Origin: Aquimarina mycalae
Lineage (GTDB): Bacteria; Bacteroidota; Bacteroidia; Flavobacteriales; Flavobacteriaceae
Reading direction: 5' to 3'
Assembly (NCBI RefSeq): GCF_029906345.1
Contig: NZ_JARYGY010000005.1
Span: 248,001 to 312,000, forward strand
DNA: 64,000 bases
The position numbers and the translations under genes were made by a program. Shown in pieces: positions 44,379 to 52,484 of the stretch. Under the pieces are notes generated by a model. The model worked only from the letters and a program-made list of their open reading frames with translations, was not told the origin of the DNA and did no database searches. Numbering within the stretch: the first letter of the stretch is position 1; each line of letters opens with the position of its first letter.

Positions 44379-45512
44379 TTAATTCGATGAAGTATTCACT
44401 TTTAGTGCTTCTGTTAGTGGAATTAACTCATTATTCTGAAAAGCAACAACAAAACATGAAGGATATCCTTTTTGACTAGCTACATCTCTTAATTCTTTGA
44501 TTAAATTGTAATTAGACGTGTTTCCAAAATAATATTTATACAATTCTCCGAACTTAACTTTAGATAATTGATCTAACCCATTAAAGTTCTTAGGGGCAAG
44601 CTCTAAATCATTCGAACCAGCTGCAATTTGAACTTTAAAAGTTATTCCATCATATAACTCTTCTCCTACTAATTTAGTGATAGAATCATTATTTACAACC
44701 TTAGTGGCTTCTGGTTCTGGAACATAATACACGGCATCTAAGCTTTCTTTATAATCTACAATAGAGGTTATAATCGATGCTGCCATTTCTTCCTGACCTT
44801 TTTTAGAATTTAAATATTTCCCTTCTTTATCATTCGTCAAAAAACCCAATTCTATAAGTACGCTGGGCATATAGGTTTGGTGTAATACTACAAAACCAGC
44901 TTGTTTTACACCTCTGCTTTTTCTTTTTAATGTTTTATTAAATCTGTTTTGAACAAAACTTGCTAATGTAAGACTCTGATCAAGATATTCTTCTTGCGAT
45001 AAAATGAGTCCGATAATTGATTCTGGAGAATTAGGATCAAAACCATCATAATTCGCTTCATAATTATCTTCTAATAGAATTACAGAGTTTTCATTTTTGG
45101 CGACATTAAAGTTTTCATCATTCGCATGTAAACCTAATACGAACGTTTCTGTACCGTATGCTTGAGAATGATGGGAATTACAGTGCACAGATACAAACAG
45201 ATCTGCTTTTGCTTTGTTAGCTATTTTTCCTCGTTCGTGTAATTCTATAAATTCATCGGTTTTTCTTGTATATACAACCTTAAATCGATCATCTTTTTCT
45301 AAAGCTGCTCCTATCGCTAGCACTACTTTTAACGAAATATCTTTTTCTTTATATCCATTTCCACGATTTCCAGGGTCGTTTCCTCCATGTCCAGCATCCA
45401 ATACGACTACAAATTTCTTCTTCTTGTCATTTTCTAGCATAGATGTTGAAAATGCAGATAGTATAAAAACTAATACAATCGTTAAAGAGCTATATATTAT
45501 TTTCTTCTTCAT
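44379..45512 (-). CDS. N-acetylmuramoyl-L-alanine amidase
   Basis: Exported zinc amidase of 377 residues (signal segment about 1-22). The Amidase_3 catalytic domain spans about 33-250: VVVLDAGHGGNDPGNRGNGY with the first zinc His and Glu, FVSVHCNSHHSQ with the second His, and VLIELGFLTNDKEG with the last acidic residue. The C-terminal part (about 290-375) looks like a SPOR-type domain (FKVQIAAGSNDL, FVVAFQNNE), which would target the septal peptidoglycan. It is divergent from lptD. A promoter lies only 8-39 bases upstream, so the transcript may be almost leaderless. Confidence 0.93.
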   Translation of the reverse strand: MKKKIIYSSLTIVLVFILSAFSTSMLENDKKKKFVVVLDAGHGGNDPGNRGNGYKEKDISLKVVLAIGAALEKDDRFKVVYTRKTDEFIELHERGKIANKAKADLFVSVHCNSHHSQAYGTETFVLGLHANDENFNVAKNENSVILLEDNYEANYDGFDPNSPESIIGLILSQEEYLDQSLTLASFVQNRFNKTLKRKSRGVKQAGFVVLHQTYMPSVLIELGFLTNDKEGKYLNSKKGQEEMAASIITSIVDYKESLDAVYYVPEPEATKVVNNDSITKLVGEELYDGITFKVQIAAGSNDLELAPKNFNGLDQLSKVKFGELYKYYFGNTSNYNLIKELRDVASQKGYPSCFVVAFQNNELIPLTEALKVNTSSN

Positions 45513-45519
45513 AATTATG

Positions 45520-45551
45520 CAAAATTATCACTTAGCTTGAAACATTACCAA
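45520..45551 (-). promoter_or_regulatory. Bacteroidota-type promoter of the amidase gene
   Basis: Minus strand TTG (45551-45549), 21 bases, then TAATTTTG (45527-45520). The box ends eight bases before the amidase ATG, so the predicted leader is only a few bases long. Confidence 0.6.
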
Positions 45552-45706
45552 ATTGTTTACGTATTTAGTATAATAATTCTAAAATCATAAGGTTATGATC
45601 TTAGAAATTACAATACAAGTTTTTATTTAAAATAACGATAGAGTACTGTATTTGATATAAATATTTATTTTTTTATCATTTACAATCTCTACATAAAAAA
45701 TATATG

Positions 45707-45714
45707 TAATTTTG
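45707..45714 (+). promoter_or_regulatory. Possible -7 box overlapping the 5' end of lptD
   Basis: TAATTTTG is a match to TAnnTTTG and contains the first possible TTG start codon of lptD (45712-45714). If it is a promoter, translation must begin further downstream. Confidence 0.35.
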
Positions 45715-48495
45715 GCACTTCAAAAACTAAGCCATAGTTTTACAAAAATAGGATTTAAACCATTGCAAACAACGGTACGTAACATACTTTATTCACTAAG
45801 TTTTTCACTATTTTGTATTTGTTATACAACTGCACAAGAGTTTGACAAAACCACTAAGAAACCAGTTCCGGTACAAAAAGACTCTATCTCTTTACCAAAA
45901 GATAAAGATACTATAAAGCTAGAAGTACCCTTAAATGAAAAAATTCAGGATACTACTAAGAAAGATACTGCTGTTGCTCCTCCACAGCTTTTGACTGATA
46001 AGGTTAAATATAAGTCTACGGATTATATGAGGTTGAGTCGTCGAGAGAATAAAATGTATCTCTATAATGAAGCTGAGATCATTTATGGAGAAATGCAAAT
46101 TAATGCAGGACTCATTATTGTTGATAATGCTAAAAATGAAGTTTATGCGTATGGCATCAAAGATTCTGTTGGAGAATACACACAAACACCTGTTTTTAAA
46201 CAAGCTCAAAATGTGGTAGAACCAGATTCTATTCGATTTAATTTTGATACCGAAAAAGCACTTATCTATAACTCCAGAACCAAACAAGGAGAAATGAACG
46301 TTAAGGGTGAAGTCTCAAAAAGAGTAAATGATTCTGTAATATATATGAGTAATGTAAAATTTACCACATCAGAAGATGTGGATAATGCAGATTATTACTT
46401 TTATGCGAGACGAATTAAACTTGTACCAAAGAAGAAGATTGTTACAGGTTTAGTAAATATGTTTATTGCAGATGTGCCTACTCCTCTTGGATTACCTTTT
46501 GGTTATTTCCCATTACAAGAAGATCGGACTTCTGGTTTTATTATTCCTAGTTATGGAGAGGAGAATAACAGAGGATATTTTCTACAGAATGGTGGATATT
46601 ACTTTGCATTAAGTGATTTTGCAGACCTAACGGTAACTGGTGATTACTATACCAATGGAAGTTATACGCTCCTAACAGAATCAGCATATGCTGTTCGTTA
46701 TAAATATAGAGGAAACCTTCGATTTAGATTTGAAAACAATTTGACTAGTGAACGAGGTTTCCCTGATTTCTCCAGAAGAACTACGTACAATATACAGTGG
46801 ACACATTCTCAAGATCAGAAGGCCAGTCCTAATTCCCGATTCTCTGCTTCTGTAAATTTTGGTAGTAGTGATTTTTTCCAACAATCTACTAATCAGCTAA
46901 ATACTGGAAATTTCTTAAATAATCAGCTTAGTTCTTCTGTTTCTTATGCTAAAACATTTCAAGGAGATCCTCAGGTTAATATTAATATTGCAGCTACACA
47001 TAACTCTAACACCAATACAGGTATTGTAAATTTATCATTACCTAACGTAAATGCTAGTGTATCAAGGGTATTTCCATTTGCACCAAAGGTTGGAGTTAAA
47101 AAAGGTATTATTCAAAATATAAATACACAATACAATTTTAGAGGAGAAAATAGAATTCAGACGACAGATGATGATCTATTTACTTCTGATATGTTTAAAA
47201 ATGCTCGAATGGGATTACAACATTCTATCCCAATCAGTACAAATTTTAAGATTTTCAAATATTTGAGCGCCTCTATGGGAACCAGTTACCAAGAAAACTG
47301 GGTATTCGAAACAATTAATCAAAGGTTTGATGAAGATGCCAATAATGGTGCAGGAGAAGTTGTACGAGATACCATTTCTGGTTTTGATGCCTTTAGAACT
47401 TATAATTTCTCAGCGAGCATCGGTACTACGGTATATGGAACTTTCAACTTCAAAAAAGGTAAAAAAATACAGGCGATTCGTCATACAATGAGGCCTTCTA
47501 TAAGTTATAGTATAAATCCTGCTTTTGATAGGTTTTATACAACATACAGAAGATCTGTAGAAGATGATCCTAATACTCCACTAGTAGAAGAATTTGAAGA
47601 TGTTGAATATTCTCGTTTTGAAGGTGGTTTTTTTGGTGCACCTAGTAATAATTTTTCTAGTAATGTAGGGTTTTCTTTAAGTAATAATCTTGAAGCCAAA
47701 GTAAGAAGTAGAGATACAACTGCTACAGAAGCAAAAAAAGTTAAGTTGTTAAATAACTTAACTTTTAGAACGGCATATAACATTGCAGGAGATTCTCTAC
47801 AATTTAGTCCTCTATCCATAACTGGTAATATACCTATTGTAGAAAACAAACTAGATATTAACTTTAATGCAGAATTAGATCCTTATGCATTAGATAACAA
47901 CAATAGAAAAATTGATAAATTAAATATTAATAATGGTGGTAGTTTATTTAGATTGACCAGAGCTAGTGCCAATTTTGGATACTCTTTTTCTAGTAAAGAT
48001 TTTGAAAAAGGAAAATCAGATGATGATCCACTAGATAATCAAACATTGAGAAATGGTGGTAGGCAGGATAATTTATTTGGTGGCGGAACTGATTTTAGAG
48101 AAGAACAAAAATTTACTCAAGACGATAAGAGAGAGAGTAAAGATATTAAAAACTACAACTATAAAATTCCTTGGTCGTTACGATTGTCTTATACTGTTAA
48201 TTATAGTAATAATGCACGTCAAAACGAAATATCATCACATTCTATCATGTTTTCTGGTGATGTAGAACTAGCTCCTAAATGGTCTGTTGGTGTATCTTCT
48301 GGATATGACCTCAAAAACCCAGGTTTCACATACACTAATCTTAGGTTTCAAAGAGACTTAGATAGTTGGAGAATGAGTTTTAATTGGATTCCTTTTAGCG
48401 AAAGAACTTCTTGGAACTTCTTTATTGGGATTAAATCATCTGTACTGAGCGATATTAAGTATGATAAAAGGCGTGAACCAGACCGACAGCTATAA
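45712..48495 (+). CDS. lptD: LPS-assembly protein LptD
   Basis: Outer-membrane beta-barrel of 927 residues or slightly fewer that inserts lipopolysaccharide into the outer leaflet. After a signal peptide ending T-T-A-Q, an OstA-type periplasmic domain (about 85-260: YKSTDYMRLSRRENKMYLYN, VYAYGIKDSVGEYTQTPVFK, INAGLIIVDNAKNEVYAYG) leads to the barrel (about 265-925), with the conserved GYFPLQEDRTSGFIIPSYGE and the ending WIPFSERTSWNFFIGIKSS. The start codon is uncertain: the frame opens with TTG at 45712, which overlaps a promoter-like box, and a second TTG at 45763 gives a normal signal peptide (QTTVRNILYSLSF...). There is no ATG between them. Confidence 0.95.
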   Translation: MALQKLSHSFTKIGFKPLQTTVRNILYSLSFSLFCICYTTAQEFDKTTKKPVPVQKDSISLPKDKDTIKLEVPLNEKIQDTTKKDTAVAPPQLLTDKVKYKSTDYMRLSRRENKMYLYNEAEIIYGEMQINAGLIIVDNAKNEVYAYGIKDSVGEYTQTPVFKQAQNVVEPDSIRFNFDTEKALIYNSRTKQGEMNVKGEVSKRVNDSVIYMSNVKFTTSEDVDNADYYFYARRIKLVPKKKIVTGLVNMFIADVPTPLGLPFGYFPLQEDRTSGFIIPSYGEENNRGYFLQNGGYYFALSDFADLTVTGDYYTNGSYTLLTESAYAVRYKYRGNLRFRFENNLTSERGFPDFSRRTTYNIQWTHSQDQKASPNSRFSASVNFGSSDFFQQSTNQLNTGNFLNNQLSSSVSYAKTFQGDPQVNINIAATHNSNTNTGIVNLSLPNVNASVSRVFPFAPKVGVKKGIIQNINTQYNFRGENRIQTTDDDLFTSDMFKNARMGLQHSIPISTNFKIFKYLSASMGTSYQENWVFETINQRFDEDANNGAGEVVRDTISGFDAFRTYNFSASIGTTVYGTFNFKKGKKIQAIRHTMRPSISYSINPAFDRFYTTYRRSVEDDPNTPLVEEFEDVEYSRFEGGFFGAPSNNFSSNVGFSLSNNLEAKVRSRDTTATEAKKVKLLNNLTFRTAYNIAGDSLQFSPLSITGNIPIVENKLDINFNAELDPYALDNNNRKIDKLNINNGGSLFRLTRASANFGYSFSSKDFEKGKSDDDPLDNQTLRNGGRQDNLFGGGTDFREEQKFTQDDKRESKDIKNYNYKIPWSLRLSYTVNYSNNARQNEISSHSIMFSGDVELAPKWSVGVSSGYDLKNPGFTYTNLRFQRDLDSWRMSFNWIPFSERTSWNFFIGIKSSVLSDIKYDKRREPDRQL

Positions 48496-48568
48496 TATTA
48501 GGTTTGAAATTTTAGATATTTAATAGTTAGTTTACAAAATCAAAATAAACGATAATACTTCACACATC

Positions 48569-48949
48569 ATGAAAAAAATCATAACTACAACTAAAGCTCC
48601 TGCGCCCATTGGTCCATATAACCAAGCAATTATGAGCGGTAACACATTATACACCTCTGGTCAGATCGCTATTAATCCAGCAACTGGAGAACTAGTAATC
48701 GATGAGATTAAAGCTGAAACAGAACTAGTAATGCAAAATCTTAAAGCAATACTCGACAAAGTAGATATGACTTTCGAAAATGTAATTAAAACCACTATTT
48801 TTCTTAGTGATATGAATAACTTTTCACAGGTTAACGAAATATATGGAAACTACTTTAATGAAGATACTGCTCCTGCAAGAGAAACAGTAGCTGTAGCTGC
48901 TTTACCTAAGTTTGTAAATGTTGAAATTTCTGTAATCGCAGTTAAATAA
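48569..48949 (+). CDS. ridA: RidA-family reactive-intermediate deaminase
   Basis: Trimeric enzyme subunit of 126 residues that hydrolyses reactive enamine/imine intermediates such as 2-aminoacrylate. Family marks are APAPIGPYNQAIMSGNTLYT, SGQIAINPATGELV, QNLKAILDKVDMTFENVIKT and the C-terminal APARETVAVAALPKFVNVEI with the conserved Arg. It follows lptD by 73 bases and may be read from that transcript. A ridA-like fossil lies 2.5 kb downstream (51472-51546). Confidence 0.96.
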   Translation: MKKIITTTKAPAPIGPYNQAIMSGNTLYTSGQIAINPATGELVIDEIKAETELVMQNLKAILDKVDMTFENVIKTTIFLSDMNNFSQVNEIYGNYFNEDTAPARETVAVAALPKFVNVEISVIAVK

Positions 48950-48970
48950 GAACTTAATTAAAATAATAAT

Positions 48971-49006
48971 ACAAAAGGCCTAAGTTAAATGACTTAGGCC
49001 TTTTGT
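48971..49006. terminator. Bidirectional terminator between ridA and the PhoD gene
   Basis: Perfect 15-base-pair stem, arms ACAAAAGGCCTAAGT and ACTTAGGCCTTTTGT, with a six-base loop. It lies 22 bases after ridA and 22 bases after the convergent phosphatase gene. Confidence 0.85.
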
Positions 49007-49027
49007 GTTTGTAAAAAACTATAGAAC

Positions 49028-51217
49028 TTATCTTATAATTATATTTCTTGTCGCTTTTGTAGTTTTACTTTCTATAGAAATTATGTAATTACCTGCTTTC
49101 AATCCATTTACATCAAATGATAAGTTATATATTCCTTTTTGCAGTTCTTGTTCCTGTAATTGCTGAATCAATCTACCTTGTATGTCAAATAAATTTATAG
49201 TCACTTTACCTTCTGAATTCATAACATAATGAATATTTCCTTTGTCCAAAACAGGGTTTGGATATACTCCTATGACCACAATTTTTTTCTCTATCTTTTC
49301 TGAAGATAATTTTTGCATCGCTACAGTTTCCTGATATACGTCTCTCGTATTTAATGCTATTGCAGATTGAGAAGCTCTTATCACTTTACAATTATTCGAA
49401 TTCACATACCAACCTCTTGATCTATTTTCTTGTGCTATTGGTTTTGAAACATCATTTGTATCAAACCAATCTGCCTGTACCCTATTTTCTTTTACATCAA
49501 GTACATAATATCCATGATTATCTAAATCAACATCTTTTATATGTCTATTTAGCAACCTAATATAGAATTCTGATAATCCTGAAGCAACTCCTCCTAAAAA
49601 ATCCAAATTTGTAGAAGTGACACTAGGAACAACAAACTCACACATTTTACAATCTCCTCCATATCGCACCTCTCCAACAAAAGTACTGTGTATATCTCCT
49701 GTAAGAACAATTACATTATTAATATCATTAGAATTAATAAATTTTAAAAGCTGTTCTCTTTCTTCTTGATATCCATCCCAAGCATCATTAGATGGAACTC
49801 CATTCCAAGGCATTACCATTACCTGATTTCCTATAATTTTCCATTTAGCAGAAGAGTTTTGTAACTGGCTTTTTAACCAAGTAAATTGCTCAGATCCTAA
49901 TATAGATTTATAAACTTCTTTATTAGACTTTGTAAGATCTATTTCTTTATACTTTGTTCCTTTCTGTAGTAATTTTTCTAGAGCATCAGTTGATTTATTA
50001 TCTGTAGCACCTTTATCTAAAACTTGTTTAACAAAACCATCAATAACTTTATTAAATTCTTCTGAAGTCAATACCTTTTCATTGTCTGATTTCTCAGTAC
50101 CATCAGCAACAAATAAGATCATCGGCAGTACCTCTCTTAGAACTTCTTTCAATTCTTTTTCATTAGAAAGATCTTTTTTTGCAATTACATTTTGAGCAAA
50201 TGCCTTAAATGTATCATTAGAAGCGGCTGCGCTAATTAAGTTTTTAGAGGAATTCACCTGTGTATCTCTTCCCTCTATTCTAGTATCCAACATGATTAAA
50301 TCCATCAACTTTCCATAAGAGATCTTACGATACAGTCTATATTGTTCAATAGAATTAGCTCTTACTGGCATCCATTCAAAATATGCCTTAAAAGCATTGT
50401 TTTTTCTCGTTTCCCAATCACCTTCTGAAGATGGCGTATGATTTTCTGCTCCAAATTTATTAGCATCATTTGCAAATTCATGATCGTCCCAGATATTAAT
50501 AAATGCGTGTTGTTGATGAACATTACGCAGCATTGGATCTAATTTATAATAAGAATGACGCACTCTGTAGTCATCCAAAGTAATAATTTCGTTTTCGGGA
50601 ACATGACCTCGCTCAACTTCGTCACTATAGCCGTATCCTCCTGATTCGTATTCATAGATATAATCACCTAAATGTATTACTGCATCTAAATCCGAGCGAC
50701 TTGCAATTTGATTATATGCATTAAAATATCCGTTTTGGTAATTAGAACAGGATACAACTGCGAATCTTAGGTTATCAACCAAATCTTCCTGTGCAGGAGC
50801 TGTTCTTGTCTTTCCAACGATAGATTTTACACCTAAAGATTCAAATTGATAATAATATGTAGTGTAAGGTTCTAAATCAGTTACATCTATTTTTACCGTA
50901 TAATCCTTTGTTTGAGTTGTATGAATAGAACCTTGATCTACTATTTGATTCATCTGTGGGTCTTTGGCTACTTTCCAATCTACTTCTACACTATTTATAT
51001 TGGTTGTAACTCTGGTCCATATAATTACTCCATTTTCTAAAGGGTCTCCAGACGCAACTCCATGATAAAATGGTGCTAGAGAAGGATCAAAATAATCGGA
51101 TACGTTTCCAACATCAACAGTTCGCTCTATTTTAGTAAGAACCGTATTTACTTGTTGTCCATAAAAATAATGTGTGAATAAAAATAAGAAGACTATTTTT
51201 TTTAGGTTTGATTTCAT
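49028..51217 (-). CDS. Secreted PhoD-type alkaline phosphatase with a T9SS sorting domain
   Basis: Exported protein of 729 residues (signal peptide about 1-20, ending F-Y-G-Q). A PhoD N-terminal beta domain (about 45-140: PFYHGVASGDPLENGVIIWT) precedes the metallophosphatase domain (about 150-600) with FAVVSCSNYQNGYFNAYNQI, VIHLGDYIYEYESGGYG, NIWDDHEFANDANKFG and VIVLTGDIHSTFVGEVRYGG, all metal-site motifs. The last 80 residues (VIGVYPNPVLDKGNIHYVMN to NYIISIESKTTKATRNIIIR) are a type A T9SS C-terminal signal, so the enzyme is secreted or attached to the cell surface, releasing phosphate from phosphodiesters or monoesters. Confidence 0.95.
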   Translation of the reverse strand: MKSNLKKIVFLFLFTHYFYGQQVNTVLTKIERTVDVGNVSDYFDPSLAPFYHGVASGDPLENGVIIWTRVTTNINSVEVDWKVAKDPQMNQIVDQGSIHTTQTKDYTVKIDVTDLEPYTTYYYQFESLGVKSIVGKTRTAPAQEDLVDNLRFAVVSCSNYQNGYFNAYNQIASRSDLDAVIHLGDYIYEYESGGYGYSDEVERGHVPENEIITLDDYRVRHSYYKLDPMLRNVHQQHAFINIWDDHEFANDANKFGAENHTPSSEGDWETRKNNAFKAYFEWMPVRANSIEQYRLYRKISYGKLMDLIMLDTRIEGRDTQVNSSKNLISAAASNDTFKAFAQNVIAKKDLSNEKELKEVLREVLPMILFVADGTEKSDNEKVLTSEEFNKVIDGFVKQVLDKGATDNKSTDALEKLLQKGTKYKEIDLTKSNKEVYKSILGSEQFTWLKSQLQNSSAKWKIIGNQVMVMPWNGVPSNDAWDGYQEEREQLLKFINSNDINNVIVLTGDIHSTFVGEVRYGGDCKMCEFVVPSVTSTNLDFLGGVASGLSEFYIRLLNRHIKDVDLDNHGYYVLDVKENRVQADWFDTNDVSKPIAQENRSRGWYVNSNNCKVIRASQSAIALNTRDVYQETVAMQKLSSEKIEKKIVVIGVYPNPVLDKGNIHYVMNSEGKVTINLFDIQGRLIQQLQEQELQKGIYNLSFDVNGLKAGNYIISIESKTTKATRNIIIR

Positions 51218-51471
51218 GTGAAGTTATATTTAGTTGTTAGTTTTTCGCGAAAATATGCGAATGAGGTAACAAAAAAATTAATGATCTTCTTTTTTAATCA
51301 AACCTTAAATTAGGTAATAAACATTTTATTTCTACTCTAATAAATTAACTGTATTTTTAAATTAATCTTCGATTAAAATACTATTTTATATAGGGAAAAT
51401 TCTACTCTTATTAAGATATAAAGCCCATAGTTTACAATTACAACAGTACTAATAAGTTTATTCTGGTTCAT
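51218..51471. other. Non-coding stretch upstream of the ridA fossil
   Basis: A/T-rich, with no reading frame I can support. It contains the PhoD gene's upstream region. A short piece near 51431-51450 is Thr/Ile-coding on the plus strand and might be a faint trace of ridA, but I cannot align it convincingly. Confidence 0.5.
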
Positions 51472-51546
51472 AACAGAGAAACTGCAGCGGTTACTTCATT
51501 CCCTAAATTCGTAAATATAGAAATCTAAGTTATTGTAGTGAAATGA
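51472..51546 (+). pseudogene. Fossil of a ridA-like gene (C-terminal end only)
   Basis: Translated in one frame the stretch gives N-R-E-T-A-A-V-T-S-F-P-K-F-V-N-I-E-I, a stop, then V-I-V-V-K and a second stop. The intact ridA in this window ends A-R-E-T-V-A-V-A-A-L-P-K-F-V-N-V-E-I-S-V-I-A-V-K. The match is in frame and the in-frame stop replaces the Ser codon, so this is the eroded end of a second ridA copy. Nothing convincing of the rest of the gene is left upstream. A hairpin terminator follows 23 bases after the last stop, as it does after the intact ridA (21 bases). Confidence 0.8.
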
Positions 51547-51568
51547 CATCCATTTCAAAAAATATCTT

Positions 51569-51601
51569 AAAAACTCAAGCAAAATTTGCTTGAGTTTTTT
51601 T
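51569..51601 (+). terminator. Terminator left behind the ridA fossil
   Basis: Stem AAACTCAAGCAAA / TTTGCTTGAGTTT followed by eight T on the plus strand. It still looks functional although the gene ahead of it is dead. Confidence 0.75.
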
Positions 51602-51669
51602 GTTTATACACAACTATTTTTCACTAATTCATTGTCTCATAATTTCTATAACTCAAAAACACATACTTT

Positions 51670-51696
51670 TGAAGTGTCAGTAAAATAAACACTTCA
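51670..51696. promoter_or_regulatory. Perfect inverted repeat upstream of the mini-ORF locus
   Basis: TGAAGTGT (51670-51677), 11 bases, ACACTTCA (51689-51696). The symmetry and position, 18 bases before a sigma-54-like promoter, suggest a regulator-binding site. Confidence 0.5.
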
Positions 51697-51707
51697 CAAC
51701 GTTTTAT

Positions 51708-51729
51708 TAATTTTGGCACGCCAATTGAT
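51708..51729 (+). promoter_or_regulatory. Sigma-54-like promoter (overlapping a TAATTTTG box) of the mini-ORF locus
   Basis: The sequence TTGGCACG-CCAA-TTGAT (51713-51729) resembles the sigma-54 consensus TTGGCACG-N4-TTGCW; only the C of the -12 GC is replaced by A. The same bases also contain TAATTTTG (51708-51715), a possible ordinary -7 box, and a small dyad TTGGC-AC-GCCAA. Which reading is right cannot be decided by eye. Confidence 0.45.
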
Positions 51730-51764
51730 TACTATATAATAAATAACAATTAAAATTATATATT

Positions 51765-51863
51765 ATGAAAAATTTACATTTTAAATTCAGATTTGATTTT
51801 ACATCATTTATTAACTTTTTAAAAGAACTTCCTGCATCTTCAGCTTATGCAATCCATAGGTAA
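51765..51863 (+). CDS. Possible 32-residue peptide (mini-ORF 1)
   Basis: ATG at 51765 to TAA at 51861-51863. The peptide starts MKNLHFKFRFDFTSFINFL and continues KELPASSAYAIHR. It is rich in Phe and basic residues and lacks a signal sequence. It is too short to identify, and I do not recognise it. Support comes only from context: a promoter-like element 36 bases upstream and a terminator 88 bases downstream. It could equally be a chance frame inside a small RNA. Confidence 0.3.
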   Translation: MKNLHFKFRFDFTSFINFLKELPASSAYAIHR

Positions 51864-51951
51864 TTCGAAGATGATATGTAAGGAAACTATAACCAGAAAG
51901 AAATCTGGTTCACCCGAAAAGCATCGAGTACGAAAATTTTGGAAACCGTAA
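51847..51951 (+). CDS. Possible 34-residue basic peptide (mini-ORF 2), overlapping mini-ORF 1
   Basis: ATG at 51847 (alternative ATG at 51871) to TAA at 51949-51951. It overlaps mini-ORF 1 by 17 bases in another frame, as in translationally coupled genes. The peptide has a strongly basic C-terminal half (TRKKSGSPEKHRVRKFWKP), like a nucleic-acid-binding or ribosomal-type tail. No family recognised. The terminator stem starts directly at its stop codon. Confidence 0.25.
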   Translation: MQSIGNSKMICKETITRKKSGSPEKHRVRKFWKP

Positions 51952-51990
51952 AAAGCGAGATATTGTAACAATAATCTCGCTTTTCTATTT
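51951..51990. terminator. Bidirectional terminator of the mini-ORF locus and the nor operon
   Basis: Arms AAAAGCGAGAT (51951-51961) and ATCTCGCTTTT (51974-51984) with an inner ATTGT/ACAAT pairing. T tracts are present on both strands; the minus-strand nor operon ends at 52014. Confidence 0.8.
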
Positions 51991-52013
51991 TAAATATTTA
52001 CCTTCTTATTGCA

Positions 52014-52484
52014 CTACTTCACAACCTTCTCATATACTGCTATTATTTCTTTCTTAAACCAGGATAACTGTCTGAATCCAACAAAAAAGAGAAGAAACAA
52101 TTTAACTACTTCAAAAATTACATATACAATATGCGCTATTTTAGATGGAGATGAACCGCCATTAATAACTATATCCGCATAACGATCTAGAGTCGGTAAT
52201 AAATAAATAGACTGTATCATTACAATTATGAAAAGGAAAAATATTAGAACGAATAATTTCTTGTCTAATTTATAGACATATCCAATTTGTAATACAAAAT
52301 ACATACTAAAAATAATTTCCAGTGCATTCAATGCCTTAAAAACTATCTTTCCTATTTCCACTCCAATCGCAGTAGTCACAGATGGTGCTTGAAATTTTAA
52401 GGGAGCTTCCATAAAACTAATAGCTAGTAAAAAGCCTATCCAAATAAATGTTAGCACAAAACCATAGCTATATATTCTTTTCAT
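52014..52484 (-). CDS. Four-helix membrane protein coupled to nitric oxide reductase
   Basis: Membrane protein of 156 residues with four predicted helices (about 5-25, 45-68, 78-98, 120-142). The motif SFMEAPLKFQAPSV after helix 1 and the overall layout resemble DUF4149/TMEM205-like proteins, but I am not certain. Its ATG overlaps the norB TGA (ATGA, four bases), so it is translated with the reductase and probably helps its assembly or membrane environment. Role unproven. Confidence 0.8.
   Translation of the reverse strand: MKRIYSYGFVLTFIWIGFLLAISFMEAPLKFQAPSVTTAIGVEIGKIVFKALNALEIIFSMYFVLQIGYVYKLDKKLFVLIFFLFIIVMIQSIYLLPTLDRYADIVINGGSSPSKIAHIVYVIFEVVKLFLLFFVGFRQLSWFKKEIIAVYEKVVK

Noticed and set aside
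46681..46884. Minus-strand frame inside lptD
   Set aside because: It is an antisense shadow of a well-conserved barrel region.
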